From Alcanivorax limicola (GTDB taxonomy: Bacteria; Pseudomonadota; Gammaproteobacteria; Pseudomonadales; Alcanivoracaceae): a stretch of 64,000 nt of DNA. The stretch covers positions 372,001-436,000 of the forward strand of contig NZ_JAIOUB010000002.1 in assembly GCF_019931215.1 (NCBI RefSeq), given 5' to 3'. The notes beneath the pieces were generated by a model. It was not told the origin of the DNA. It was given only the letters and a program-made list of their open reading frames with translations, and did no database searches. The position numbers and the translations under genes were made by a program. Shown here one piece after another: positions 8,446-19,412 of the stretch (the first letter of the stretch is position 1; every line of letters begins with the position of its first letter).

Positions 8446-8474
8446 ATTCTAGGGGAGCGGTTCCCCGGTGTCAA
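8446..8474 (-). promoter_or_regulatory. Sigma-70 promoter of rpmH operon
   Basis: Minus strand TTGACA (8469-8474), 17 bases, TAGAAT (8446-8451). It is a perfect -35 box with optimal spacing, located just before rpmH, as expected for a strong ribosomal protein promoter. Confidence 0.8.
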
Positions 8475-8499
8475 ACGGCGATTTCCGGGCGGCCTACGG

Positions 8500-8830
8500 A
8501 GTGCGGACTGCTTATTATTATATCTTTTATATATTTAAGTCTTTTAAGGTAATAGTGATAGTAATAGGCAAACGGATTTCAGTGGATAAGTTTGAAAAGT
8601 CAATATAAAACATACAGTTAACCTGTGTGTAAACGGTTGGTATCCCGGTGCGGCAAGGGCCGGGAAGCTGGGGAGAACCGGTGGATGGCGGTGGATGAAA
8701 ACAGTCCACCGTTCCATGCACAGTGTTGTACCGACCTTGTGCGCCCTGTCGCGCCCAAGGTTATCCACAGAAAAAAGAGGGTGCGGGGGGCACAGTCCGG
8801 GTGTGGAATGGCTGTGGATAACGGCTGCCT
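8500..8830. other. Chromosomal replication origin (oriC)
   Basis: The region lies between rpmH and dnaA, the standard place for oriC in pseudomonad-like bacteria. It has perfect DnaA boxes TTATCCACA at 8761-8769 and, inverted, TGTGGATAA at 8813-8821. One-mismatch box AGTGGATAA is at 8581-8589 and a weak TGTGTGTAA at 8624-8632. An AT-rich segment (8511-8570) with TATATATTTAA is a good candidate for the unwinding element. TAGAAT at 8838-8843 may be the dnaA -10, which would place the 8813 box on the -35 region and allow DnaA autoregulation. Confidence 0.88.
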
Positions 8831-8896
8831 GCAGGGTTAGAATGCCTGCTTCATTTACGTATGTACCAGATGTATGTACCAGCGAAAGGCAGGGAC

Positions 8897-10390
8897 GTGT
8901 CCGAAGAACTCTGGAACCGGTGTCTGGCCCGTCTTGAAGACGAGCTTCCCGCGCAGCAATACAGTATGTGGATCCGGCCCCTGCAGGTTGTCGCGTCTGC
9001 GGACGGCGGCGAGCTGATCCTGTTTGCCCCGAACCGTTTTATTGTCGACTGGGTACGGGACAAGTACCTGGACCGTATCGGCGAGCTGATGGGGGAACTG
9101 CAGACCGGGCCTGTGCCCAGCATCAACATGAAGGTCGGCGCTTCGCGGCCGCAGGTCGTATCGTCTGTGCTGTCTGCCGGAGAAGGCGCTGGCGGTGGCA
9201 ATACAGCGGGCAGTTCACAGGGCAGTGCAGCCAGCAACCCGTCCGGTAGCCCCGTGGGGCAGGTTGCGTCGTTGCCAGGGAGCTACTCGCAGTCCAGCGC
9301 CCCCACGGTGACGCCCACCCGGGAAGCGGCGCAGGGGGGCAGCCAGGCAGCCACAGCGCCCAAACATCGCAGCAACCTCAATAGTGCCTTTCTGTTTGAT
9401 AACTTTGTGGAAGGCAAGTCCAACCGGATGGCCGCAGCCGCCGCGCAGCAAGTGGCTGAGAATCCGGGCACCCACGGCTATAACCCCCTGCTGCTTTACG
9501 GGGGCGTGGGCCTGGGCAAGACGCACCTGATGCATGCCGTGGGCAATGGCCTGCTGCGCCGTAACCCCAACGCCAAGGTGGTCTACCTTCACAGCGAACG
9601 CTTTGTCGCCGACATGATCTCCGCACTGCGGAACAAGACGATCAATGAGTTCAAGCGGTTCTACCGGACCGTAGATGCCCTGCTGATCGATGATATCCAG
9701 TTCTTTGCCGGCAAGGAGCAATCCCAGGAGGAGTTTTTCCATACCTTCAATGCCTTGCTTGAGAACGGCCAGCAGATCATCCTGACCTGCGACAAGTTTC
9801 CCAAGGAGATCGACGGGCTGGAGGAACGGCTCAAGAGCCGGTTCGGCTGGGGCTTGTCCCAGCCCATGGAGCCGCCGGAGCTGGAGACTCGCGTCGCGAT
9901 TCTGAAGAAGAAGGCAGAGGAAGCCCGTATCGAGCTGCCCAACGATGCGGCCTTCTTTATTGCGCAACGTATCCGGTCTAATGTGCGTGAACTGGAAGGT
10001 GCGTTGAAGCGGGTGATCGCCCATGTGCGCTTCACAGGGGCACAGCTGGACATCGCCCTGGTGAAGGATGCGCTGCGGGATTTGCTGGCCATACAGGCAC
10101 GCCAGGTGAGCGTGGACAACATCCAGCGTACCGTGGCGGAGTACTACAAGATCAAGATAGCGGACTTGCTGTCACCCCGTCGCAGTCGGTCTGTGGCCAG
10201 GCCGCGACAGATGGCCATGGCGTTGTCGAAAGAGTTGACCAGCCACAGCCTGCCGGAGATTGGCGCGGCGTTTGGTGGCCGTGATCATACTACTGTGTTG
10301 CATGCTTGCCGGAAGATGAAAGAGCTGCGGGAAGGGAGCACCGAGATCGAAGAAGATTATCAGAACCTGCTGCGCAGTCTGACCTCCTGA
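8897..10390 (+). CDS. dnaA: Chromosomal replication initiator DnaA
   Basis: DnaA binds oriC boxes and opens the duplex. From GTG at 8897 the product has 497 residues: domain I ([24 protein letters not shown]), a Gly/Ser/Gln-rich domain II, the AAA+ domain with Walker A GGVGLGKT (about 202-209) and Walker [10 protein letters not shown], and C-terminal domain IV with the box-reading [11 protein letters not shown]. An ATG at 8861 would add 12 residues ([12 protein letters not shown]). I prefer GTG because AGGCAGGG precedes it closely, and homologues begin near SxELW. Confidence 0.95.
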   Translation: MSEELWNRCLARLEDELPAQQYSMWIRPLQVVASADGGELILFAPNRFIVDWVRDKYLDRIGELMGELQTGPVPSINMKVGASRPQVVSSVLSAGEGAGGGNTAGSSQGSAASNPSGSPVGQVASLPGSYSQSSAPTVTPTREAAQGGSQAATAPKHRSNLNSAFLFDNFVEGKSNRMAAAAAQQVAENPGTHGYNPLLLYGGVGLGKTHLMHAVGNGLLRRNPNAKVVYLHSERFVADMISALRNKTINEFKRFYRTVDALLIDDIQFFAGKEQSQEEFFHTFNALLENGQQIILTCDKFPKEIDGLEERLKSRFGWGLSQPMEPPELETRVAILKKKAEEARIELPNDAAFFIAQRIRSNVRELEGALKRVIAHVRFTGAQLDIALVKDALRDLLAIQARQVSVDNIQRTVAEYYKIKIADLLSPRRSRSVARPRQMAMALSKELTSHSLPEIGAAFGGRDHTTVLHACRKMKELREGSTEIEEDYQNLLRSLTS

Positions 10391-10418
10391 TTAACCATAT
10401 GGAATGTAGGGGAATAAT

Positions 10419-11519
10419 ATGAAATTCACCATCAACCGCGAGCTGCTGCTGAAGCCCTTGCAACAGGTGGCCGGGGTGGTCGAGCGGCGCCAGACTTTGC
10501 CGGTGCTCTCTAATGTCCTGCTTGAAGTCACGGACTCGCAGCTGGCCATCACCGGCACAGATCTGGAACTGGAACTGGTTGCCCGGCTGGGGCTGGAAGG
10601 CGAAGTCCTCGGTGGTGAAACGACGGTGCCGGCGCGCAAGCTGCTGGATATCTGCAAGAGCCTGCCCGCAGAAGCAGACCTTCGTTTTGAGGTGGATGGC
10701 GAGCGCATGATCGTCCGCTCTGGCCGCAGTCGGTTCACCCTGTCTACCCTGCCGGCATCAGAGTTCCCGAATCTGGAAGACGATATCGGCGGTGCTGCCC
10801 TGGATGTGGCGCCGGACCAGCTGCGCAGGCTGATCGACAGCACGGCCTTTTCCATGGCCCAGCAGGATGTCCGTTACTACCTCAACGGCATGCTGGTGGA
10901 ATTGCGTAAAGGACGTCTGCGCACCGTGGCCACAGACGGTCACCGTCTGGCGATGGCCGATGCGGAGATCGAGGGCATCACGACAGAGAGTCAGGTTATC
11001 GTGCCGCGCAAAGGCATCATGGAGCTGGCCCGCCTGCTGGGTGATGTGAGCCAGCCGGTCAAACTGACCGTGGGCAATAACCATGTGCGCGTTATCGCCG
11101 GTGATGTGACGTTTACCTCCAAGCTGGTGGACGGCAAGTTCCCCGAGTACGACCGTGTGGTGCCGCGGGAAGGACAGCGCCGGATACTGGCAGATCGGGA
11201 AACCCTGCGACATGCCCTGAGCCGGGTGGCCATTCTGTCCAACGAAAAGTATCGGGGCGTGCGTATCCAGTTGTCCGAGGCCAGCCTCAAGCTGCAGGCC
11301 AATAACCCCGAGCAGGAAGAAGCAGAAGAAGAAGTGTCCGTGGACTACCAGGGCACCGAGCTCGAGATCGGTTTCAACGTGAGCTATCTGCTGGATGTGC
11401 TGAACACCCTGCACGGTACCGAGGTACAGATACAGCTGGGCGACAGCAACAGCAGCGCTGTTGTCACAGATCCTAATGTGGCAGCGACACTCTACGTCGT
11501 CATGCCGATGCGCCTCTGA
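10419..11519 (+). CDS. dnaN: DNA polymerase III beta sliding clamp
   Basis: The 366-residue product matches the family length and begins MKFTINRELLLKPLQQVAGVVERRQTLPVLSN as in other clamps; only part of that is needed to recognise it. It ends AATLYVVMPMRL, the clamp C-terminus. It tethers the polymerase to DNA. A GTAGGGGAATAAT leader provides the ribosome site 28 bases after dnaA, so it is cotranscribed with dnaA. Confidence 0.97.
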   Translation: MKFTINRELLLKPLQQVAGVVERRQTLPVLSNVLLEVTDSQLAITGTDLELELVARLGLEGEVLGGETTVPARKLLDICKSLPAEADLRFEVDGERMIVRSGRSRFTLSTLPASEFPNLEDDIGGAALDVAPDQLRRLIDSTAFSMAQQDVRYYLNGMLVELRKGRLRTVATDGHRLAMADAEIEGITTESQVIVPRKGIMELARLLGDVSQPVKLTVGNNHVRVIAGDVTFTSKLVDGKFPEYDRVVPREGQRRILADRETLRHALSRVAILSNEKYRGVRIQLSEASLKLQANNPEQEEAEEEVSVDYQGTELEIGFNVSYLLDVLNTLHGTEVQIQLGDSNSSAVVTDPNVAATLYVVMPMRL

Positions 11520-11610
11520 TCGTGAAAGCGTGTTGTTCCGCAGCTCGGCTGGCTAGCCGGTCGGGCTGTGGTGCCCTCCCCCTCCTCCCTGACTTTCGAT
11601 ACTCCCCCCT

Positions 11611-12693
11611 ATGCTGCAGCGCCTCGTACTGACAGCGTTCCGCAACTATTCCCGTGTTGAATTCGAACCCGGCCCTGGTGTGAACCTGGTGTTTGGCGAT
11701 AACGGTTCGGGCAAGAGCAGCTTGCTCGAGGCGGTATACCTGCTCGGTTCAGGCCGGAGTTTCCGCAGTGGTCGATTACAGCGGTTGGTGAATGAAGCGG
11801 CGCAGGAAACGGTGCTCTATGCGGAAGTGCTGTCTGATGAGCGGCAGCATCGTCTGGGTATGGCACGCACGAGACAGCAGTTTTCTGGCTTGAAGCTGGA
11901 TGGCGCCAGTGTGCGCGGGCTGAGTGATCTGGCCCGATTACTGCCAGTTCAGGTGTTTCACCCCGGTACGGTGGATATCGTGGAGGGTCCATCATCCGGT
12001 CGAAGGCGCTTTCTCGACTGGGGATTGTTCCACGTGGAACAATCTTTCCTCGGTGATTGGCGTGCCCTCAATGTGGCGCTCCAGCAGCGAAACCGACTGC
12101 TGCGCAACGGGCGCCCTGATGCCCGAGAAATAGCGCCATGGGACCAGCAAGTTGCGTTGTCATCTGCTAGAATCAGTCAGTTGCGTAGTGGGTACCTGGA
12201 GGCTCTCAGGCCCTACCTGGATGAGGTACTGGTTGATATCGGCGAGCTGCCGGAAGTGACCATGTCGCTCTATCAGGGCTGGGCAGAAGGTGAGGATCTT
12301 GCGGACCTTCTCCGTGCCGACCTTGCTCGGGATTGCGAGCGAGGTCATACCGGCAAGGGTGCACATCGGGCCGAACTGCGGCTTGGTAGTGTAGCCGGGC
12401 CGGTTCGGGATGTGTTTTCCCGCGGCCAGCTGAAGACCCTGAGTTATGCCCTGCTGCTGGCCCAGCTGAATCTTCTGATTCGTGGACGTCAGGGAAAATG
12501 CCTGATTCTGGTGGATGATTTGGCCTCAGAACTGGATAACGCCCACAGCGGCGCGGTGCTCAAGGCCCTAAGGGCCTTGAAGCAGCAACTGATTATTACG
12601 GCATTGTCTGCCGACGCCCTGCCCGATCTGGCAGCGGAAGATGATGTCAAAGTGTTCCACGTGGAACATGGCAGGCTTGATCAAGTGCCCTGA
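11611..12693 (+). CDS. recF: DNA replication and repair protein RecF
   Basis: RecF is an SMC-like ATPase that helps load RecA at gapped DNA with RecO and RecR. The 360-residue product has Walker A GDNGSGKSS (about 30-38), GRSFR, and the C-terminal LSYALLLAQLNL and ILVDDLASELD Walker B. It is the third gene of the dnaA-dnaN-recF-gyrB cluster, about 90 bases after dnaN. Its coding sequence carries two perfect parS palindromes, listed separately. Confidence 0.96.
   Translation: MLQRLVLTAFRNYSRVEFEPGPGVNLVFGDNGSGKSSLLEAVYLLGSGRSFRSGRLQRLVNEAAQETVLYAEVLSDERQHRLGMARTRQQFSGLKLDGASVRGLSDLARLLPVQVFHPGTVDIVEGPSSGRRRFLDWGLFHVEQSFLGDWRALNVALQQRNRLLRNGRPDAREIAPWDQQVALSSARISQLRSGYLEALRPYLDEVLVDIGELPEVTMSLYQGWAEGEDLADLLRADLARDCERGHTGKGAHRAELRLGSVAGPVRDVFSRGQLKTLSYALLLAQLNLLIRGRQGKCLILVDDLASELDNAHSGAVLKALRALKQQLIITALSADALPDLAAEDDVKVFHVEHGRLDQVP
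12026..12041. promoter_or_regulatory. parS centromere site 1 (inside recF)
   Basis: TGTTCCACGTGGAACA, a perfect 16-bp palindrome identical to the Pseudomonas-type ParB-binding consensus. It extends to a 20-bp palindrome with AT/AT flanks. It lies about 3.3 kb from oriC, as expected for a segregation centromere. It is read through as codons of recF. Confidence 0.92.
12653..12668. promoter_or_regulatory. parS centromere site 2 (3' end of recF)
   Basis: A second perfect TGTTCCACGTGGAACA, 627 bp after the first and within the last codons of recF. Two sites this close to oriC make a ParB loading zone very likely. Confidence 0.92.
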
Positions 12694-12729
12694 TTGCCAG
12701 GAACCATGGCCTCTGGGTGGATGCGTTGA

Positions 12730-15177
<2,448 letters not shown>

Positions 15178-15278
15178 GCAGCATTATGGATTTAGTGACA
15201 CAGTTGGCAGTATGAGGCGCCAAAATTTGTTGGCTTTTGCCAAACTGGGTGCCTGAACAACGAGCTTCAGGCTGCGAT

Positions 15279-15312
15279 GACCGTCGCCCTGCGCAAAGCG
15301 CAGGGCACGGTC
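15279..15312 (+). terminator. Strong hairpin after gyrB
   Basis: GACCGT-C-GCCCTGCGC pairs with GCGCAGGGC-ACGGTC around an AAA loop, giving about 15 base pairs. It lies about 100 bases past the gyrB stop. No T-run follows, so it may act with Rho or protect the 3' end. Confidence 0.6.
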
Positions 15313-15543
15313 GGCGCTGCCCCGGCATGATAAACCGCCGAATCAGAATTAAAAATAATCATATATATCAATGCGTTATAATAAGACGCACGGCGATGTA
15401 CCATCTTTTGCGCAGAGTGAAAGCCCTGCATTGGCAATCGGGTGGCGTGGAACTTGCAGAATGACCCCCCACGATCACCTTCCGGCTGGACACTGTTGCC
15501 TGGCAGCAGCCTTCCGATGACCAATCTGTGTTGAGGGAATTGA
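15313..15543 (+). other. Leader region of the response regulator gene
   Basis: No gene is seen here. An AT-rich stretch (about 15345-15385) contains TATAAT at 15377-15382, a candidate -10 without a clear -35. This would give a leader of about 150 bases before the regulator ATG at 15544. Confidence 0.4.
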
Positions 15544-16254
15544 ATGGATCGCCTACTGATGGTGGAAGACGATGACATGCTGCGTGCCGCAATCCGTGAG
15601 GTATTCAATCTCAAGGGATATGAGGTCACGGAGGCGGCTTGCGGCGCCACTTTTCTCGAGCAGGTGCCTAATCCGGCCCATGATCTTGTTCTGCTGGATC
15701 TCAATTTACCGGACGAGGATGGCCTGGTACTGCTACGCCGCCTGCGTGCGACCTCTGATGTGCCGGTGTTTGTTGTGTCGGGCAGAGCAGATCACGAAAG
15801 CAGGCTGACGGCGCTGGAGCTGGGTGCGGATGATTACGTTATCAAACCCTTCAATGTCCGCGAGCTCGAGCTGCGCGTGCGTAACTTCCTGGCCCGGCAA
15901 CGTAATCGTAACCGGACGTCAGAAGAAGTGCAGCGCATCAGCTTCGGCTCCTGGACACTGCTCCCGGACCAGTGGAGCCTGCATGATGAACACGGGCATC
16001 GGCTGACGCTGACCCGCGGGGAGCTGGATATTCTGCTGGCCCTGGTCAAAGCCAAGGGCGCTGCGCTGACCCGCGAGCAGTTGGCCGATGTGCTGTCCCG
16101 CAATATCAATGGCAGCAATCCCGAGACGGTCACCGTGCTGATTTACCGGATGCGTAAAAAGCTGACCAGCGACCTGGACGGTGAGCAAGTCATCGTCACA
16201 GTACCCGGCATCGGTTATCGCCTGGGTCCAGAGGTCGTTCAGTCACCTGCCTGA
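15544..16254 (+). CDS. OmpR/PhoB-family response regulator
   Basis: A 236-residue two-domain regulator. The receiver has the acidic pocket EDDD at the N-terminus, phospho-acceptor Asp52 in LLDLNLPDEDG, and the switch Lys in DDYVIKPFN. The C-terminal winged helix has LTLTRGELDILLALVKAKGAALTREQLADVLSR in outline and ends TVPGIGYRLG. No kinase is adjacent; the nearest is the hybrid kinase at 27243-29537. Three 11-bp direct repeats, the usual binding layout for this family, lie just downstream (16344-16371), so it probably controls the DUF11 operon. Confidence 0.92.
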   Translation: MDRLLMVEDDDMLRAAIREVFNLKGYEVTEAACGATFLEQVPNPAHDLVLLDLNLPDEDGLVLLRRLRATSDVPVFVVSGRADHESRLTALELGADDYVIKPFNVRELELRVRNFLARQRNRNRTSEEVQRISFGSWTLLPDQWSLHDEHGHRLTLTRGELDILLALVKAKGAALTREQLADVLSRNINGSNPETVTVLIYRMRKKLTSDLDGEQVIVTVPGIGYRLGPEVVQSPA

Positions 16255-16343
16255 ACGACCCGTTAATATCATTACGCCCATACGGCTGTACGCGACGTAT
16301 TTTCCCCTGCTTTCCTCGCTTCACCCTCCATTATCACGATCCT

Positions 16344-16371
16344 GTTCATAGGCTGTTCATCCGCGGTTCAG
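16344..16371 (+). promoter_or_regulatory. Tandem 11-bp direct repeats, candidate response-regulator array
   Basis: GTTCAT occurs at 16344-16349 and 16355-16360 and GTTCAG at 16366-16371, exactly 11 bp apart, each preceded by CT or CG. OmpR/PhoB proteins bind head-to-tail repeats with an 11-bp period. The array lies between the regulator gene and the first DUF11 gene. Confidence 0.6.
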
Positions 16372-16389
16372 TACATATCCATGCCTGCT

Positions 16390-16450
16390 CGTAAACAATC
16401 ATAGGTTGGGGGAACTCCCGCATGCGGGGGGTCCAGCGATGATGTTTACG
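16390..16450 (+). promoter_or_regulatory. Structured leader next to the first DUF11 gene
   Basis: Outer arms CGTAAACAATCAT (16390-16402) and ATGATGTTTACG (16439-16450) pair with one bulge. Inside is a perfect CCCGCATGCGGG palindrome. The right arm touches the GGGAG ribosome site of the gene at 16461, so the structure could control translation. It does not match a riboswitch class I know. Confidence 0.5.
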
Positions 16451-16460
16451 GGAGAAACCA

Positions 16461-16880
16461 ATGATCAATCGCAATCTGATCTTCGCGATGGCATTGCTGA
16501 GCAGTCTGTTGTCCGCAGGGCTTCATGCTGCACCGAACATGTCAGTACAAATGGTGGCAGAGAAAGAAATCATTGTGACAGACGAGCAAGGTGCCGAAAC
16601 CGTTCAGCGCGTTGTCGCTGAAGATGCACTGCCAGGCGATGAAATCTTCTACACACTGACCTACCGCAACGACGGCACATCCGATGCCCGCGATATCCGC
16701 CTCGATAATCCTGTGCCCGCCGGCACGCGCTACGTCCCGGACAGTGCATGGGGCGATGGCACAGAAATATCTCTCGACACCAACACTGAGACAGGTCAGC
16801 TGACGGCTGTTCGGTGGCAGGTGTCGGAAATCCCTGCGGGCCGCTCCGGTTCTGTGGGCTTTTCAGTGATGGTTGAGTAA
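16461..16880 (+). CDS. Secreted DUF11-like protein
   Basis: A 139-residue product with a signal peptide (about 1-23, ending HAA) and one DUF11-like module: GDEIFYTLTYRNDGTSDARDI in part, then NPVPAGTRYVPDSA. DUF11 domains are beta-sandwich repeats found in bacterial surface proteins. It is the first gene of the five-gene surface operon. GGGAGAAACCA precedes the ATG. Confidence 0.8.
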   Translation: MINRNLIFAMALLSSLLSAGLHAAPNMSVQMVAEKEIIVTDEQGAETVQRVVAEDALPGDEIFYTLTYRNDGTSDARDIRLDNPVPAGTRYVPDSAWGDGTEISLDTNTETGQLTAVRWQVSEIPAGRSGSVGFSVMVE

Positions 16881-16979
16881 TTCCGGCCCCGGCATCTGCT
16901 GGCTTACGGAACTGCCCGTTGATCACGCCAGGCGGGCTTTAGTTATAAAAAAAGGCGTACCAAGTACAGGGGAAGCAAG

Positions 16980-18218
16980 ATGAAAACATTGATCCATCGT
17001 CAGATTGCGACGGTGTTGCTGGCGGGGGTGGCGTTCATGGCGACACCAGCACTGGCCAGTACCGCAGCAAACACAGTGATTCAGAACAGTGTCACGGTCA
17101 GCTTCAGCGATGCGGCAAACAATGCGCAACCGGACGTCACCGCCAGTGTCAGTATCACCGTCAACCTGGTCGCCTCTGCGCCCCTGGTTAGCGTGGATCC
17201 GACCAGCATCAATCCGGCAACCGGTAACACCTCCTATGATATCGATTACACGGTAACGGCAACCGCCAATGGCCCGGACCTGTATCTGATCTCATCTGCG
17301 TCAGTCAATACCGATATGAACGGCGCGCCCGCCTTTAGCGGTGCGGCATCTGTTGCGCTGGGTGCTACCACGGTTGCCAATCCGGCTTCTGCAGGTGACA
17401 CCACCATCGAAGTACCCTTTGACGCGATTGCCGACGGTTCCGTCAATGGCCTGGCTGCCGGTGACACCATCATCCTTAACCCTGGCATGCCGAACGAAGA
17501 ATCCGTTGTTATTGCAGCGGGCGGCATTGATGAAAGCACCGGCGCAAGCACCAACGTCGTTACGCTGACACTGGAGACGGCCCTTAATGAGTCACACGCA
17601 ATCGGGTCGATCATCGGGCAGCAACGTACGGTAACCGTAACGGTACTGACAGCCTCCACGACGTTGCCGGCAACCAGCGGTACACACGTTGTCACCACAA
17701 CCTTTACCTCCCAGGAAGATGGTGCTGTAACGGTGGACGGTGACGAGACCACGATAACGGTAGTGCGTCCTGTGCTGACGGTTCTCAAGTATGTCCGCAA
17801 CGTCGACAACGCCGTGACGGGAACGGGCGCACGGACGGTCAACAGCGCGACCTATTACACCGCCGGTGTGGGTGGCAACCCGGGTGACCTGATGGAGTAT
17901 CTGATTGTGGTCGACAACACCGCCGCCGGTGCGGTCGAAGCCACGGACATTATCATCACGGATCCGATCCCGCAGTTCATCACCTATGAGTCGGGCTCCT
18001 TGCGTATCGACCCCGCGACGGCGGATGCCAATGGTTCGGGGACCTGGCAGGTCGTTGCAGACGGCAGCAGTGACAATGATGCGGGGACCTACGACAGCGC
18101 TAACGAAACCGTCATTTTCTATGCCGGTGCCGGTGGTGATGACGCAACCGCCGAAGGTGGTTCCCTGGATGCGGACGAATTCAGCTTTGTGAAATTCCAG
18201 GTCCGGATCGATAACTGA
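16980..18218 (+). CDS. Secreted DUF11-like surface protein
   Basis: A 412-residue product with a signal peptide (about 1-26, cleavage after ALA). The Thr/Val/Ala-rich body reads as successive beta-sandwich modules, and the C-terminal part has LTVLKYVRNVDN and PGDLMEYLIVVDNTAAGAVEATDI (given in part), typical of DUF11. It shares the N-terminal plan (signal, NTVIQNSVTVSF) with the next gene. AGGGGAAGC precedes the ATG. It is probably an exported structural protein; the precise role is unknown. Confidence 0.8.
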   Translation: MKTLIHRQIATVLLAGVAFMATPALASTAANTVIQNSVTVSFSDAANNAQPDVTASVSITVNLVASAPLVSVDPTSINPATGNTSYDIDYTVTATANGPDLYLISSASVNTDMNGAPAFSGAASVALGATTVANPASAGDTTIEVPFDAIADGSVNGLAAGDTIILNPGMPNEESVVIAAGGIDESTGASTNVVTLTLETALNESHAIGSIIGQQRTVTVTVLTASTTLPATSGTHVVTTTFTSQEDGAVTVDGDETTITVVRPVLTVLKYVRNVDNAVTGTGARTVNSATYYTAGVGGNPGDLMEYLIVVDNTAAGAVEATDIIITDPIPQFITYESGSLRIDPATADANGSGTWQVVADGSSDNDAGTYDSANETVIFYAGAGGDDATAEGGSLDADEFSFVKFQVRIDN

Positions 18219-18230
18219 CAATAAGAAAAA

Positions 18231-18262
18231 AGATCGGGGCATGGCACGCCATGCTCCGATCT
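18231..18262 (+). terminator. Intercistronic hairpin in the DUF11 operon
   Basis: AGATCGGGGCATGG pairs with CCATGCTCCGATCT around a 4-base loop (14 pairs including one G-T). An A-run precedes it and no T-run follows on the plus strand, so it may stabilise or process the message rather than end it, changing the dose of upstream against downstream genes. Confidence 0.55.
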
Positions 18263-18277
18263 GTCAGGGGGATACAA

Positions 18278-19405
18278 ATGTCTTACTTCAAACGCTGTCT
18301 GGCGGGGTTGGCCCTGTCAGTTGTTGCCGGGCCGGTGCTTGCATCGGTTGGCGGCGGCGCCACGATTCATAATGTCGCGACCATGAACTTTGACGGCGGC
18401 CAGATCTCGGCGCATGTCAATGTGCAGGTGCTGACCGTCGGGTCCACACCGACGATCGTTTCCACTTCTGAACAAGCCTTCTCCGGCGATACCGTTGTTG
18501 TGACCTACAGCGTCACCAACACCAGTAACGGCGCAGATACGTTTGATCTTCAGGTTTCCACCAATGACACAGGCGTTGCCGCGCCAGCCAATCTGGCTGT
18601 TGCACCGGCATCCCTGGTACTGGGTGCTTCTATCACCTCCCTGCCCTCCTCGGCCGGCACGGTATTCATTCCAGCCGGGTCGGAAACACATCTGGCACCG
18701 GGAGATCGCGTACGCCTGAACATCGGCGGTACGGATTACTTCTACACTTTGAGCAGTGTCACACCCGGCACGCCGGCGACGACGTCCGGCAACACGACGA
18801 CACCGGAAGTAGCGACGGCGCTACAACTGGCGCCGGTCGGCAGTGCGCCCGCCATCATCGCCGGGAACATTCCGGTAGGCACGCAGATCGGCGAAGTGGG
18901 CAGCTTCACGGTAACGCTGGATGCAGGGGCAATCACCGTGCCGGGTACCGGCGGCAGCCACGAGATTGAAGTTCAGGGCAGCACTACCGCACCAGGCCCG
19001 GGCGGCCCGGGTGACGTGGTGGTATTCACCGACACCTCGGGTAGTGTCGCCGTACTATCTGGCGAAGCCACGCTGACCAAGGAAGTCCGCAACGTCACAT
19101 TGGGCGGTGCCTTCGCCACCAGTGGAGTAACAGCTCGCCCGGGTGACGTGCTGGAGTACCGCATTACCGCGTCGACCATTCCCGGCGAAGATGTCACGGG
19201 TGCGGTGCTGACGGATCAGATCCCGCAATACAGTCGCTATGTCGAAGACAGCACTAACCTGAATGGCACTGCGTTTGGCGCACCGGACAGCGGCACCTTC
19301 CCGTTTGCGGGAACCGGTGCGGCGATCAACAGCCCCGGTGGCGCGACGGGTCAGATTCTGGATGGTGAAAGTGCGGTAGTACTCTTCCGTGTGACGGTCG
19401 AGTAA
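18278..19405 (+). CDS. Secreted DUF11-like surface protein
   Basis: A 375-residue product with a signal peptide (about 1-23, ending VLAS). Repeated beta-rich segments follow: TVVVTYSVTNTSNGADTFDL (part), GDRVRLNIGGTDYFY, then a C-terminal DUF11-like PGDVLEYRITAS and LTDQIPQYSRYVEDS. It is a likely diverged paralogue of the preceding gene, sharing LTKEVRN/LKYVRN and DxIPQ motifs. An ATG at 18251 is in frame but lies in the hairpin; AGGGGG before 18278 favours the chosen start. Confidence 0.8.
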   Translation: MSYFKRCLAGLALSVVAGPVLASVGGGATIHNVATMNFDGGQISAHVNVQVLTVGSTPTIVSTSEQAFSGDTVVVTYSVTNTSNGADTFDLQVSTNDTGVAAPANLAVAPASLVLGASITSLPSSAGTVFIPAGSETHLAPGDRVRLNIGGTDYFYTLSSVTPGTPATTSGNTTTPEVATALQLAPVGSAPAIIAGNIPVGTQIGEVGSFTVTLDAGAITVPGTGGSHEIEVQGSTTAPGPGGPGDVVVFTDTSGSVAVLSGEATLTKEVRNVTLGGAFATSGVTARPGDVLEYRITASTIPGEDVTGAVLTDQIPQYSRYVEDSTNLNGTAFGAPDSGTFPFAGTGAAINSPGGATGQILDGESAVVLFRVTVE

Positions 19406-19412
19406 CACCGAC

